Source: Tenacibaculum tangerinum
GTDB taxonomy: Bacteria; Bacteroidota; Bacteroidia; Flavobacteriales; Flavobacteriaceae
Length of the DNA stretch: 64,000 nt
NCBI RefSeq assembly: GCF_029853675.1
Contig: NZ_CP122539.1
Coordinates: 2,871,001 to 2,935,000 of the forward strand
Reading direction: 5' to 3'
Numbering within the stretch: the first letter of the stretch is position 1; every line of letters starts with the position of its first letter. A program made the position numbers and the translations under genes. Of the stretch, positions 57,200-64,000 are shown one piece after another. Under the pieces are notes generated by a model. It did no database searches and was not told the DNA's origin. It saw only the letters and a program-made list of their open reading frames with translations.

Positions 57200-57259
57200 C
57201 CTCTTACTAAAATAGTAAAAGTAAAAATAAAAACCTTGCCATACGTTTTGTAACATCAT
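57176..57259 (-). CDS. Aromatic-rich leader peptide of the Phe/Tyr operon attenuator
   Basis: A 27-residue open frame from ATG 57259 to TAA 57178-57176. Residues 10-17 read FYFYFYYF, eight consecutive Phe/Tyr codons. W7, F23 and Y26 are also aromatic. It stands 66 bp before pheA and directly ahead of the mutually exclusive hairpins. Its composition matches the operon's two end products, Phe and Tyr, as in the pheL leader of enterobacteria. The second Met (57256) could also be the start. It is too short to be found by usual gene callers. Confidence 0.88.
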   Translation of the reverse strand: MMLQNVWQGFYFYFYYFSKRRDFVSYC

Positions 57260-57411
57260 TGTATTTGTATTCTTAAGTACGGAACAAATCTTGCAAATAA
57301 ATTTAAAGAAACCAAACTTTTTTTTACTTTTTTTTAAGGAAACGATTTCGCCGTTTAAACTTTTCTTATTGGTTGTACGTATAAAGTTTAAGAATAATTT
57401 TTTTCGTGTAC

Positions 57412-57523
57412 TGTCGGTTCGAGTGATTTTTAAAAATGATAATGAATTATAAATTGTACTTCGGTTACGTTCAGCAGAGTTATCGAATTATTTCCATTTC
57501 AAATAATTTTACTCGAAAACACA
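57412..57523. repeat. Degenerate copy of the intergenic palindromic repeat
   Basis: It opens TGTCGGTTCGAGTGATTTTTA and closes TTTTACTCGAAAACACA, the same TTCGAGT-type arms as the element at 55021-55143, but with much of the inner pairing lost. It occupies the otherwise empty stretch 57260-57622 between the leader peptide and the tRNA terminator. Confidence 0.5.
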
Positions 57524-57622
57524 ATGGGTGTACATAGCAAATAACAAAATATAAATTATTTTATATCAGCTATTTATAGAGGTTACTATAAAAGAGGGTG
57601 ATGCTTTTTTTCTTTATATAGA

Positions 57623-57666
57623 AAAAAGAAGTCGTTTAAAAATTAATTTTTAAACGACTTCTTTTT
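57623..57666 (-). terminator. Strong terminator after the tRNA-Asp genes
   Basis: A perfect 22+22 palindrome (AAAAAGAAGTCGTTTAAAAATT and its complement) beginning two bases after the 3' end of the first tRNA gene on the reverse strand. Confidence 0.88.
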
Positions 57667-57667
57667 G

Positions 57668-57741
57668 CGGTCTGGACGGGACTCGAACCCGCGACCCCAT
57701 GCGTGACAGGCATGTATTCTAACCAGCTGAACTACCAGACC
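57668..57741 (-). tRNA. tRNA-Asp (GTC), copy 1
   Basis: A 74-nt cloverleaf on the reverse strand. The acceptor stem is GGTCTGG/CCAGACC with discriminator G; the anticodon stem CATGC/GCATG holds loop CTGTCAC with anticodon GTC; the T arm is GCGGGTTCGAGTCCCGT. The 3' CCA is not encoded. Confidence 0.96.
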
Positions 57742-57783
57742 GTTGCTTGAAGCAATATATTGTATGTTTTAGAGAAACTTTTG

Positions 57784-57857
57784 CGGTCTGGACGGGACTC
57801 GAACCCGCGACCCCATGCGTGACAGGCATGTATTCTAACCAGCTGAACTACCAGACC
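57784..57857 (-). tRNA. tRNA-Asp (GTC), copy 2
   Basis: Identical over all 74 nt to the copy at 57668-57741 and 42 bp upstream of it in transcription order. Both probably come from one transcript ending at the 57623-57666 terminator. Confidence 0.96.
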
Positions 57858-57912
57858 GTTGCTCTAAGCGGATGCAAATATATAACCTTTTTTTAAATAA
57901 AAAAGAGTTATC

Positions 57913-58833
57913 TTACAAAAAATTCTGTCTATTAATAAGATAAGAGGTAAGTACTTTATCGTAGCCCTCGTTTATGTTTACTGGAACATAATCTATTTTA
58001 TATTGTAAGCATTTGTTTTTTAAGTTATTGAAAAAAGCAGTGCTTAATTCTTGGTATTTCTGTTGTACGTTTTCGGCATATAAATTAATCTCTTCTCCTG
58101 TTTCTACATCTACAAATTTTTTAGGAGTATTATCAAAATCAAGCAAAAGCTCCGTTTTTTCATCATACGTATGAAACAAAACGACTTCGTGTTTGTTGAA
58201 TTTTAAATGTCGCAAAGCATTAAAAAGCTCCTCTTCGTTTTTAGTGGTTTGAAACATATCAGTAAATAAAAAAATTAAGGATCTTCTATGAATTTTTTCG
58301 GCTATTTCATGCAAATACTGGTAGGTTTTTGTACTGGCTTTTGACTTCGAGGATAAGAGTTGTTCTAATTGATGGAGTAGCATTTTACGGTGGCGATCAC
58401 TTCCTTTTTCAGGAGCGTAATATTCGTAAATGTCTGAGTAAATACTTAGGCCTACTGCATCTCGTTGTCGTCTTAAAATATCCATTAAAGAAGCTGAAGC
58501 TACCGCTGAAAAACCAATCTTATTTAACGCGTCGATTGTATTGTTTTTATTCATGGGGTAGTGCATGGAAGCAGAATTGTCAATAATTATATGACATCGT
58601 AGGTTGGTTTCTTCTTCGAATTTTTTGGTGTATAATTTTTCAGTTTTAGCAAATAACTTCCAGTCTATATGACGTGTGCTTTCTCCTTTATTGTATAATT
58701 TGTGTTCAGAGAACTCTACAGAGAATCCATGAAATGGACTTTTGTGCATTCCTGTAATAAACCCTTCTACAACTTGTTTGGCGAGTAGTTCGAGGTTCTT
58801 AATTTCAGAAGAAGTATTTTTAAGTTGAATCAT
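57913..58833 (-). CDS. DUF58 domain protein
   Basis: A 306-residue protein with the DUF58 hallmark GESTRHIDWKLFAKTEKLYTKKFEEE and a von Willebrand A-like segment (IIIDNSASMHYP, IFLFTDMF). DUF58 proteins commonly accompany MoxR ATPases, which are not in the window. The start is set at ATG 58833 (MIQLKNTSSEIKN), because an in-frame start at 58866 adds only 11 residues unlike the family. Function is unknown. Confidence 0.88.
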   Translation of the reverse strand: MIQLKNTSSEIKNLELLAKQVVEGFITGMHKSPFHGFSVEFSEHKLYNKGESTRHIDWKLFAKTEKLYTKKFEEETNLRCHIIIDNSASMHYPMNKNNTIDALNKIGFSAVASASLMDILRRQRDAVGLSIYSDIYEYYAPEKGSDRHRKMLLHQLEQLLSSKSKASTKTYQYLHEIAEKIHRRSLIFLFTDMFQTTKNEEELFNALRHLKFNKHEVVLFHTYDEKTELLLDFDNTPKKFVDVETGEEINLYAENVQQKYQELSTAFFNNLKNKCLQYKIDYVPVNINEGYDKVLTSYLINRQNFL

Positions 58834-58905
58834 ATTTTCCGAAAATAACAAAAGGCTTGGCAACAACCAAACCTTTTCTATAATATCAAATGAATACTTT
58901 ATATA

Positions 58906-59223
58906 CTATAAAGCTGCGTCAATTTTATCGGTATATGCTTTTTTAGGAGCAGCACCTACTTGCTTATCAACAACTTCTCCGTTCTTAAAAATTAATACGG
59001 TAGGAATGTTTCTTACTCCGTACTTAGCAGCAAATTCTTGATTCGCATCAACATCGACCTTACCAACTACTGCTTTTCCATCATATTCATTACTAATTTC
59101 ATCAACAATAGGAGAAACCATTCTACAAGGTCCACACCAAGCAGCCCAAAAATCTACTAATACGGGTTTGTCAGATTTTAATACTACTTCTTCAAAAGAA
59201 GCATCTGTTATTTCTAAAGCCAT
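58906..59223 (-). CDS. trxA: Thioredoxin
   Basis: A 105-residue cytoplasmic disulfide reductase with the active site WCGPC (C30, C33), VDFWAAWC before it and the cis-Pro in VRNIPTVLIFKNG. The length and motifs are those of classical thioredoxin 1. The start is ATG 59223, with a TACATTTG element 47 bp upstream. Confidence 0.95.
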   Translation of the reverse strand: MALEITDASFEEVVLKSDKPVLVDFWAAWCGPCRMVSPIVDEISNEYDGKAVVGKVDVDANQEFAAKYGVRNIPTVLIFKNGEVVDKQVGAAPKKAYTDKIDAAL

Positions 59224-59269
59224 TTTGTTTATCTTTTTATATTAGGTTATTATCTTACTTTATACAATG

Positions 59270-59277
59270 CAAATGTA
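59270..59277 (-). promoter_or_regulatory. Bacteroidota -7 promoter element (TACATTTG) for trxA
   Basis: The reverse strand reads TACATTTG, matching TAnnTTTG, 47 bp before the trxA ATG. No -33 TTTG at the expected spacing was seen. Confidence 0.5.
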
Positions 59278-59366
59278 AACAAATATTTTACCAATACAAT
59301 TTCACGAAAATTACTTTTTGTTATCATCATATCAATACTTTCTATTCAGTTAGGTGTCAGTTTGTT

Positions 59367-59396
59367 TTTGTGTGTGTAAAATAATTGATAACTTTG
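59367..59396 (+). promoter_or_regulatory. Bacteroidota promoter of metK
   Basis: TTTG at 59367-59370 and TAACTTTG at 59389-59396, spaced 18 bp, match both halves of the sigma-ABfr consensus. The predicted transcription start, near 59402, falls just before the first stem of the riboswitch. Confidence 0.75.
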
Positions 59397-59404
59397 CCTC
59401 ACAT

Positions 59405-59473
59405 TTTGAGGAAAAATTTGACTGATTGCAACCTCATCGAACAATAGTTCAGAATAAAAATGCTAAAGCAGTA
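59405..59473 (+). ncRNA. SAM-II-type riboswitch upstream of metK
   Basis: P1 is formed by TGAGG (59407-59411) and CCTCA (59432-59436). The loop holds TTTGACTGATTGCAA, and the downstream segment AAAAATGCTAAAGCAGT pairs back through CAGT (59469-59472) with ACTG (59421-59424), giving the H-type pseudoknot of SAM-II. The conserved TTGCAA and GCTAAA blocks are both present. It lies about 70 bp before metK, which makes SAM. SAM binding would be expected to lower metK expression. Confidence 0.82.
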
Positions 59474-59541
59474 ATTTTCTACTCCTTTTAGCGACCTAGC
59501 AATCCAAGTTTTTCTTTTGGTTAAATTTTAAAAGAAGTTTT

Positions 59542-60795
59542 ATGTCATATTTTTTTACTTCAGAAAGCGTTTCTGAAGGACACCCAGATAAAGTTGCAGA
59601 TCAAATTTCTGATGCTTTAATAGATAATTTTTTGGCTTTTGACCCCGAATCTAAGGTAGCCTGTGAGACTTTAGTTACAACAGGTCAGGTAGTGTTAGCA
59701 GGAGAAGTAAAATCATCTACCTATTTAGATGTTCAAAAAATTGCTCGTGAGGTAATTAATAAAATTGGTTACACGAAAGGGGAATACATGTTTGATGGAA
59801 ATTCTTGTGGAGTTTTATCAGCTATTCATGAACAATCAGACGATATTAACCGTGGAGTAGATAGAGCTTCTAAAGAAGAACAAGGAGCAGGAGACCAAGG
59901 AATGATGTTTGGATATGCTACTAACGAAACAGAACACTATATGCCCTTGGCATTAGATTTATCGCATACAATTTTAAAAGAATTAGCTGCGATACGCAGA
60001 GAAAACAAAGAGATTACCTATTTACGCCCAGATGCTAAGAGCCAGGTAACTATTGAATACTCTGATACTAACGTACCGCAACGTATCGAAGCCATTGTAG
60101 TTTCTACCCAACACGATGATTTTGCCGATGACGAAACGATGTTGACAAAAATTAGAAAAGATATTGTTGAGGTTTTAATTCCTAGAGTAAAAGCACAGTT
60201 AACTCCTGAAATTCAAGCGTTGTTTAACGACGATATTAAATACCATATCAATCCAACAGGCAAGTTTGTAATTGGAGGGCCGCATGGAGATACTGGATTA
60301 ACAGGGCGCAAAATTATTGTAGATACTTATGGAGGAAAAGGAGCACACGGTGGTGGAGCATTTTCAGGAAAAGATCCTAGTAAGGTAGACCGCTCTGCTG
60401 CGTATGCAACACGTCATATCGCTAAGAACTTGGTAGCTGCTGGTGTTGCTGATGAGGTGTTGGTACAAGTATCGTATGCGATTGGAGTGGTAGAGCCAAT
60501 GGGAATTTTTGTAGATACTTACGGAACTTCAAAAGTTGATTTAACCGACGGAGAGATTGCTCAAAAAGTTTCTAAAATATTCGATATGCGACCACATGCC
60601 ATTGAAACTCGTTTGAAATTACGTAACCCAATATATAGTGAAACAGCTGCTTATGGGCACATGGGGCGTAAAAATGAAGTGGTTTCTAAAACCTTTACGC
60701 AACCAAATGGCGAAAGTAAAACGATAGAGGTAGAATTGTTTACTTGGGAAAAACTAGATTATGTTTCTAAAGTAAAAGAGAGTTTCGGTTTGTAA
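59542..60795 (+). CDS. metK: S-adenosylmethionine synthetase
   Basis: Makes SAM from methionine and ATP. It has 417 residues with [20 protein letters not shown] at the N-terminus, [12 protein letters not shown] (the signature hexapeptide region), [21 protein letters not shown] and [19 protein letters not shown]. It starts at ATG 59542 and stands alone between its riboswitch and a terminator. Confidence 0.98.
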   Translation: MSYFFTSESVSEGHPDKVADQISDALIDNFLAFDPESKVACETLVTTGQVVLAGEVKSSTYLDVQKIAREVINKIGYTKGEYMFDGNSCGVLSAIHEQSDDINRGVDRASKEEQGAGDQGMMFGYATNETEHYMPLALDLSHTILKELAAIRRENKEITYLRPDAKSQVTIEYSDTNVPQRIEAIVVSTQHDDFADDETMLTKIRKDIVEVLIPRVKAQLTPEIQALFNDDIKYHINPTGKFVIGGPHGDTGLTGRKIIVDTYGGKGAHGGGAFSGKDPSKVDRSAAYATRHIAKNLVAAGVADEVLVQVSYAIGVVEPMGIFVDTYGTSKVDLTDGEIAQKVSKIFDMRPHAIETRLKLRNPIYSETAAYGHMGRKNEVVSKTFTQPNGESKTIEVELFTWEKLDYVSKVKESFGL

Positions 60796-60812
60796 GAAAA
60801 ATAAGAATTTGA

Positions 60813-60844
60813 AAAATACCTGTAATTTTTATTGCAGGTATTTT
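60813..60844 (+). terminator. Rho-independent terminator after metK
   Basis: AAAATACCTG (60813-60822) pairs with CAGGTATTTT (60835-60844) around a 12-base loop and is followed by more T. Nothing else is visible between here and 61050. Confidence 0.85.
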
Positions 60845-61050
60845 TTTATACTGCTATTTTTGTTTCTGAATTTAAAATAATTATTAACAATAACTTATTT
60901 TTAAATTTCAAGATTGCTAAAAAATTGCTGTTTCAATCTACTTATCTTTTTATTCTTTAGTGGCGTTGCGCTATATAGTTTAAAACATTAAAAAGGATAC
61001 AGACATGTAGTTTCGCTTGAATGAAAAATAAGTTTCCTTAAAAACAAAAA

Positions 61051-61815
61051 ATGAAACAATTAAAGTATGTTTTTGCAATTGGGTTAGGCATAACCATGTT
61101 AACCGCATGTAACAATTCTGCATCAGAAGATTTTGAAGAAATTAATGAAGGAGCTACAAAAAAAAGATTGAAAACGATTGTAGTCTCCAATCAACAAAAT
61201 CAAACAGCTACCTCACAATTTACCTATGATTCTGAAAAAAAATTAGTGGGAATTTCAGGGACTGATGGAACAGATGCAACATTAATAAACTACAATAATG
61301 ACGGAAGCACTATTAAAGTAGCACAAACTAGCAATCCTTCTCAGAGTCTTTCTATAGAAGAATTGTATAAAGCTCCTTATAATGTTTATGAAACTGGAGA
61401 GGTTGTAGAATATGACTCTAACAAAAACCCGAGTAAAGTTTCATTTGAAGAAGTAGTTTATGATTGGGATACTGATAGTTATATTACAGAAGTTTATACC
61501 GCAGAGATGTTTTATGACAACAAACCAAATTTGTATTTTTCTACACTAGAAGCAGCAGGTATTATAGATGTTTTAGATGGAGTTGATATAAGTTTTGGAG
61601 TCAATCCTCAAGCAAGTGAAATAATTAAAGCAAGAAAATTACTACCTTTAAATAACTTAATTAAAGTAATTTATAAAAATACAGATAATGCTATTATTGG
61701 AACGCTAACCATTGATTATACGTATGACGAAGATGGGTATCCTATAAAAGGTTCAGGCTTAGCCATAGGAGGTGAAGAATCAATAAGTATTAATGTAGCG
61801 TATACTTATGAGTAA
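61051..61815 (+). CDS. Hypothetical lipoprotein
   Basis: 254 residues with a lipobox (LTAC, Cys20) and a beta-rich body. It includes TSQFTYDSEKKLVGISGTDG and ends VAYTYE, a pattern like the YD-type beta-strands of Bacteroidota surface lipoproteins that carry DUF-type repeats. No family is recognised and no function can be given. The start is ATG 61051. It is convergent with the next gene across a strong bidirectional terminator. Confidence 0.75.
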   Translation: MKQLKYVFAIGLGITMLTACNNSASEDFEEINEGATKKRLKTIVVSNQQNQTATSQFTYDSEKKLVGISGTDGTDATLINYNNDGSTIKVAQTSNPSQSLSIEELYKAPYNVYETGEVVEYDSNKNPSKVSFEEVVYDWDTDSYITEVYTAEMFYDNKPNLYFSTLEAAGIIDVLDGVDISFGVNPQASEIIKARKLLPLNNLIKVIYKNTDNAIIGTLTIDYTYDEDGYPIKGSGLAIGGEESISINVAYTYE

Positions 61816-61832
61816 CAAATCAAAGTAAAAAC

Positions 61833-61868
61833 AAAAGGGAGGTGGACTGTACAGTCCACCTCCCTTTT
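61833..61868. terminator. Bidirectional terminator, 36-bp perfect palindrome
   Basis: AAAAGGGAGGTGGACTGT followed by its exact complement, between the stop codons of two convergent genes. The GC-rich core with A and T ends fits termination in both directions. Confidence 0.88.
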
Positions 61869-61921
61869 GTTAGTGTATTATGTTGGTTTATTGCCTTTTT
61901 ATTAACGGCTAAATCGCTTCT

Positions 61922-63454
61922 CTAGTTACAGTTTGGAGCAGCTTTTAGGGTCATAAGCGTATAAGCAGTTTCATATCCTACTTTGTGGCTTACCCATTCT
62001 TTCCATTGCGTAGAATTTTTATCTGCGGGTTCTTCTCCCAATACACAATCTCCAGTAAGTAAAGTATACATAAAAGCACCTATTGCTTTATCTATATTGG
62101 TATGTAAATGTCCTTCATCTCTCAAGGCAGTTTGAGAAGGGATAATTTCTTTAATCTGTGCATATAAACTGCGCACAGGGATAGCACGTGCATGCGGTAA
62201 CTCTGAATTTCTAATCATATACAAAGCTGTTCCGATATCTGTACCGTTATGAGACTCGTTACTGCGCTTGTCTATTCCGTAGAGCATGGTAGTTTCCGCA
62301 ACACCTAAGCCGTGGTCTTGCATTGGAAAGCCAAAAGAATAGTCGAATTTAGTAGGGTCTATTTTATAGCGTTTATGTGCTTCAAAATTGGTATTTGCTC
62401 TACCATAGTTAAAATTTATGGGAGCAGTACCACCACTTACAAGTGTTCTGTCAGATTTTTGAATTATCCATTTTAAGCCATTTAAGATGCCATTTTCTGT
62501 ACTGGTACCTGTATGATTGTAGTTGAGTGTACTATCATCGATAAAACAACCTTTGAAGGGTGAAACGAATGTACGTTCTCCTGTATAATGAGTAGCGTTT
62601 TCTTCGCTAGTTTTAACTTTTAAAGCTAAATCTGCTATTTCGTCATCGTAGGTGTAATCAGAGCTAGCAGCACTTTTGTTTACTATTTGTGCATAAATTG
62701 ATGCCGCTGTTACATAGGCTCCATTAGGTGTAGGGTGTTCAGAAGCTGTATCTTTTTTTGAGGCTGGCAACTCGTTCCATGCCAATCCAGCAGGAATAAC
62801 ATCTATATAAACTTTTGCATGATCTGCTATACGATAGGTAAATTCTTCAAAAAGATTTAGTTTTCCTGTAACAGTTTCATCTTTAGGCCATACCATTAAA
62901 AGTAGTGGTTTTGCCCCTCCTTCTGCTACCTTTGAAGCAATCTTGTTTACGCCTAAGGCGTTATAGCCAGGAAGTTGAGAAACTAAAAAAGGGTCTGAAG
63001 CAATAACTACATAATCCCATGTAGTGCCTTTTTTTCCAGCAATGTTATCCAGTCTTTCCGATTGTCCTTCAGGCCAGTAATAATATTGCATCAAAGAATG
63101 TATGTAATGATTGGTAGTTATTTCAAGAGCATCCTGACCTAGTAGATAGGTAGTTTGTTTCGATTTGTAAATGTCTTCAAAAGAAATGTTTACTTCTAGG
63201 TCTAATGCTGTATCTTGTGATAAGATATTGCTTAACTGCGTTGCTATTTCATTAGGAGAAAAACCACTTGCTTTATAGGTAATAGATTTACTTGTTCCTA
63301 TGACTAAAATATTGAGCTTACCATCTTTGTTAATATCTGGAGAATCTTTAATTACTTCTTCTGGAAGTGTTTCAGTTGACGAGTCACTACTACAGCTTAT
63401 AATAAAACAACTTACAAGCAGTATTGAAATTAATTGTGCAATACATTTGTTCAT
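61922..63454 (-). CDS. SGNH/GDSL-like lipoprotein, unknown substrate
   Basis: 510 residues with a lipobox (IISC, Cys21) and an acidic linker (PDINKDGKLN). The segment ILVIGTSKSITY matches the position of the SGNH block I serine (GxS) and EHPTPNGAYVTAASIY the later block with the catalytic His. Similar proteins in Bacteroidota are annotated as DUF4886. The C-terminal 200 residues have no recognised fold. Esterase activity is a guess. The start is ATG 63454. Confidence 0.6.
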   Translation of the reverse strand: MNKCIAQLISILLVSCFIISCSSDSSTETLPEEVIKDSPDINKDGKLNILVIGTSKSITYKASGFSPNEIATQLSNILSQDTALDLEVNISFEDIYKSKQTTYLLGQDALEITTNHYIHSLMQYYYWPEGQSERLDNIAGKKGTTWDYVVIASDPFLVSQLPGYNALGVNKIASKVAEGGAKPLLLMVWPKDETVTGKLNLFEEFTYRIADHAKVYIDVIPAGLAWNELPASKKDTASEHPTPNGAYVTAASIYAQIVNKSAASSDYTYDDEIADLALKVKTSEENATHYTGERTFVSPFKGCFIDDSTLNYNHTGTSTENGILNGLKWIIQKSDRTLVSGGTAPINFNYGRANTNFEAHKRYKIDPTKFDYSFGFPMQDHGLGVAETTMLYGIDKRSNESHNGTDIGTALYMIRNSELPHARAIPVRSLYAQIKEIIPSQTALRDEGHLHTNIDKAIGAFMYTLLTGDCVLGEEPADKNSTQWKEWVSHKVGYETAYTLMTLKAAPNCN

Positions 63455-63485
63455 CTTTTTGTTTTTTTGGGGGTTATATATTAAT

Positions 63486-64000
63486 TTATTTTACTTCTAG
63501 TAAAAACGGAAGTCTAGCTTGAATTCCTTTAAGATTTTTCATTTTTTGAATGTTGTAGTACAACTGATAGCTGTCATTACCTAGTGTTTCCTTTAAAAGT
63601 CCTTCTTTTGAAGACTTAGCAAAAGGAGAAACGGGTAAAGCATCTTTAAAATTAGTTTTGTAGTTAGGATAATTACGAATCTTGTAGTTTTCAACTTCAG
63701 CTAATTCAGCCGCAACTTTTATAGCATCGTCTAAACTTCCTAATTGGTCAACCAACCCTTTTTCAATTGCCTCTTTACCTGTCCAAACCCTACCCTGTGC
63801 AACCTCGTTTACTTGCTCAAAAGTCATATTACGTCCAGCTGAAACACGGTTAACGAAGGTGGTATACGTTTGTTCAACTCCTTCTTTGGTAACGGCATAA
63901 AATTTTTGATTCATTGGTTCAAAGACACTGTACGAAGCACTATTGTTTGTTGAAACTTGTTCGGCATTCACACCTATTTTATCGGTAAACTGACTAAAGT
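63486..64000 (-). CDS. sppA: Signal peptide peptidase SppA (S49), C-terminal part only
   Basis: Membrane serine protease that degrades cleaved signal peptides. Only the last about 171 residues are in the window; the frame is open at the edge (FSQFTDKIGVNAEQV). Family features are ASYSVFEPMNQKFYAVTKEGVEQTYTTFVNRVSAGRN and GRVWTGKEAIEKGLVDQLGSLDDAI, which belong to the second S49 domain of the long (67-kDa) form. The GTG at 63971 is internal, not the start. Confidence 0.9.
   Translation of the reverse strand, partial: FSQFTDKIGVNAEQVSTNNSASYSVFEPMNQKFYAVTKEGVEQTYTTFVNRVSAGRNMTFEQVNEVAQGRVWTGKEAIEKGLVDQLGSLDDAIKVAAELAEVENYKIRNYPNYKTNFKDALPVSPFAKSSKEGLLKETLGNDSYQLYYNIQKMKNLKGIQARLPFLLEVK

Noticed and set aside
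57668..57857. Direct repeat as the start of a CRISPR array
   Set aside because: The two 74-bp repeats fold as identical tRNA-Asp genes; there are only two copies.

Overview
The window looks like a chromosomal segment of a marine member of the Flavobacteriaceae (Bacteroidota). It is AT-rich and has type IX secretion (T9SS) C-terminal sorting domains, a SusC/SusD pair, a hybrid two-component regulator, a TamL-type lipoprotein, GLPGLI-family and YceI proteins, and several promoters of the Bacteroidota type (TAnnTTTG at -7). The genus cannot be fixed from the sequence alone. There is no prophage, CRISPR array or intact insertion sequence.

Layout. (1) 1-7741, housekeeping: rpsO-pnp, accD, class II aldolase, tamL and a divergent SPOUT RNA methyltransferase. 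(2) 7889-9425, a two-gene candidate RiPP locus: a GG-leader peptide and an FxsB-like radical SAM/SPASM enzyme, with two operator-like palindromes upstream. (3) 9788-16592, deoxynucleoside kinase, then a two-component system divergent from a GLPGLI protein and a TonB-type outer-membrane protein; a phased direct repeat lies between them. (4) 16644-21797, a large secreted reprolysin-like metalloprotease, lipB and a YceI lipoprotein. (5) 22040-51369, a polysaccharide utilisation locus (PUL). Its minus arm carries two sulfatases, phosphomannose isomerase and a formylglycine-generating enzyme. Its plus arm carries GH130, a sodium:solute symporter, a sulfatase, the hybrid regulator, three related proteins that look like an unnamed clan GH-A glycosidase family, SusC, SusD, a fourth sulfatase, and a surface beta-helix protein with two small companions. 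(6) 51525-57259, dtd, rsgA and a Phe/Tyr operon (pheA, aminotransferase, tyrA, DAHP synthase-chorismate mutase) headed by a classical attenuator whose 27-residue leader peptide contains FYFYFYYF. (7) 57668-64000, two identical tRNA-Asp genes, a DUF58 protein, thioredoxin, metK behind a SAM-II-type riboswitch, two lipoproteins and the 3' part of sppA.

How the parts fit. All four sulfatases have the cysteine form of the active-site motif, so they need formylglycine maturation, and the enzyme for this is in the same locus. GH130 and phosphomannose isomerase suggest that mannose is one of the sugars released. A motif with core TATTTAAACCTA lies 65-75 bp before the GH-A-like/SusCD operon and before the beta-helix operon, with a weaker copy before GH130. 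It is a candidate binding site for the hybrid regulator.

Sequence quality. accD, the metalloprotease and manA (twice) are broken by -1 shifts, always in a run of seven A or G where eight restores the frame. This looks like homopolymer under-calling rather than gene decay, and these genes are annotated as intact genes with a probable sequence error.
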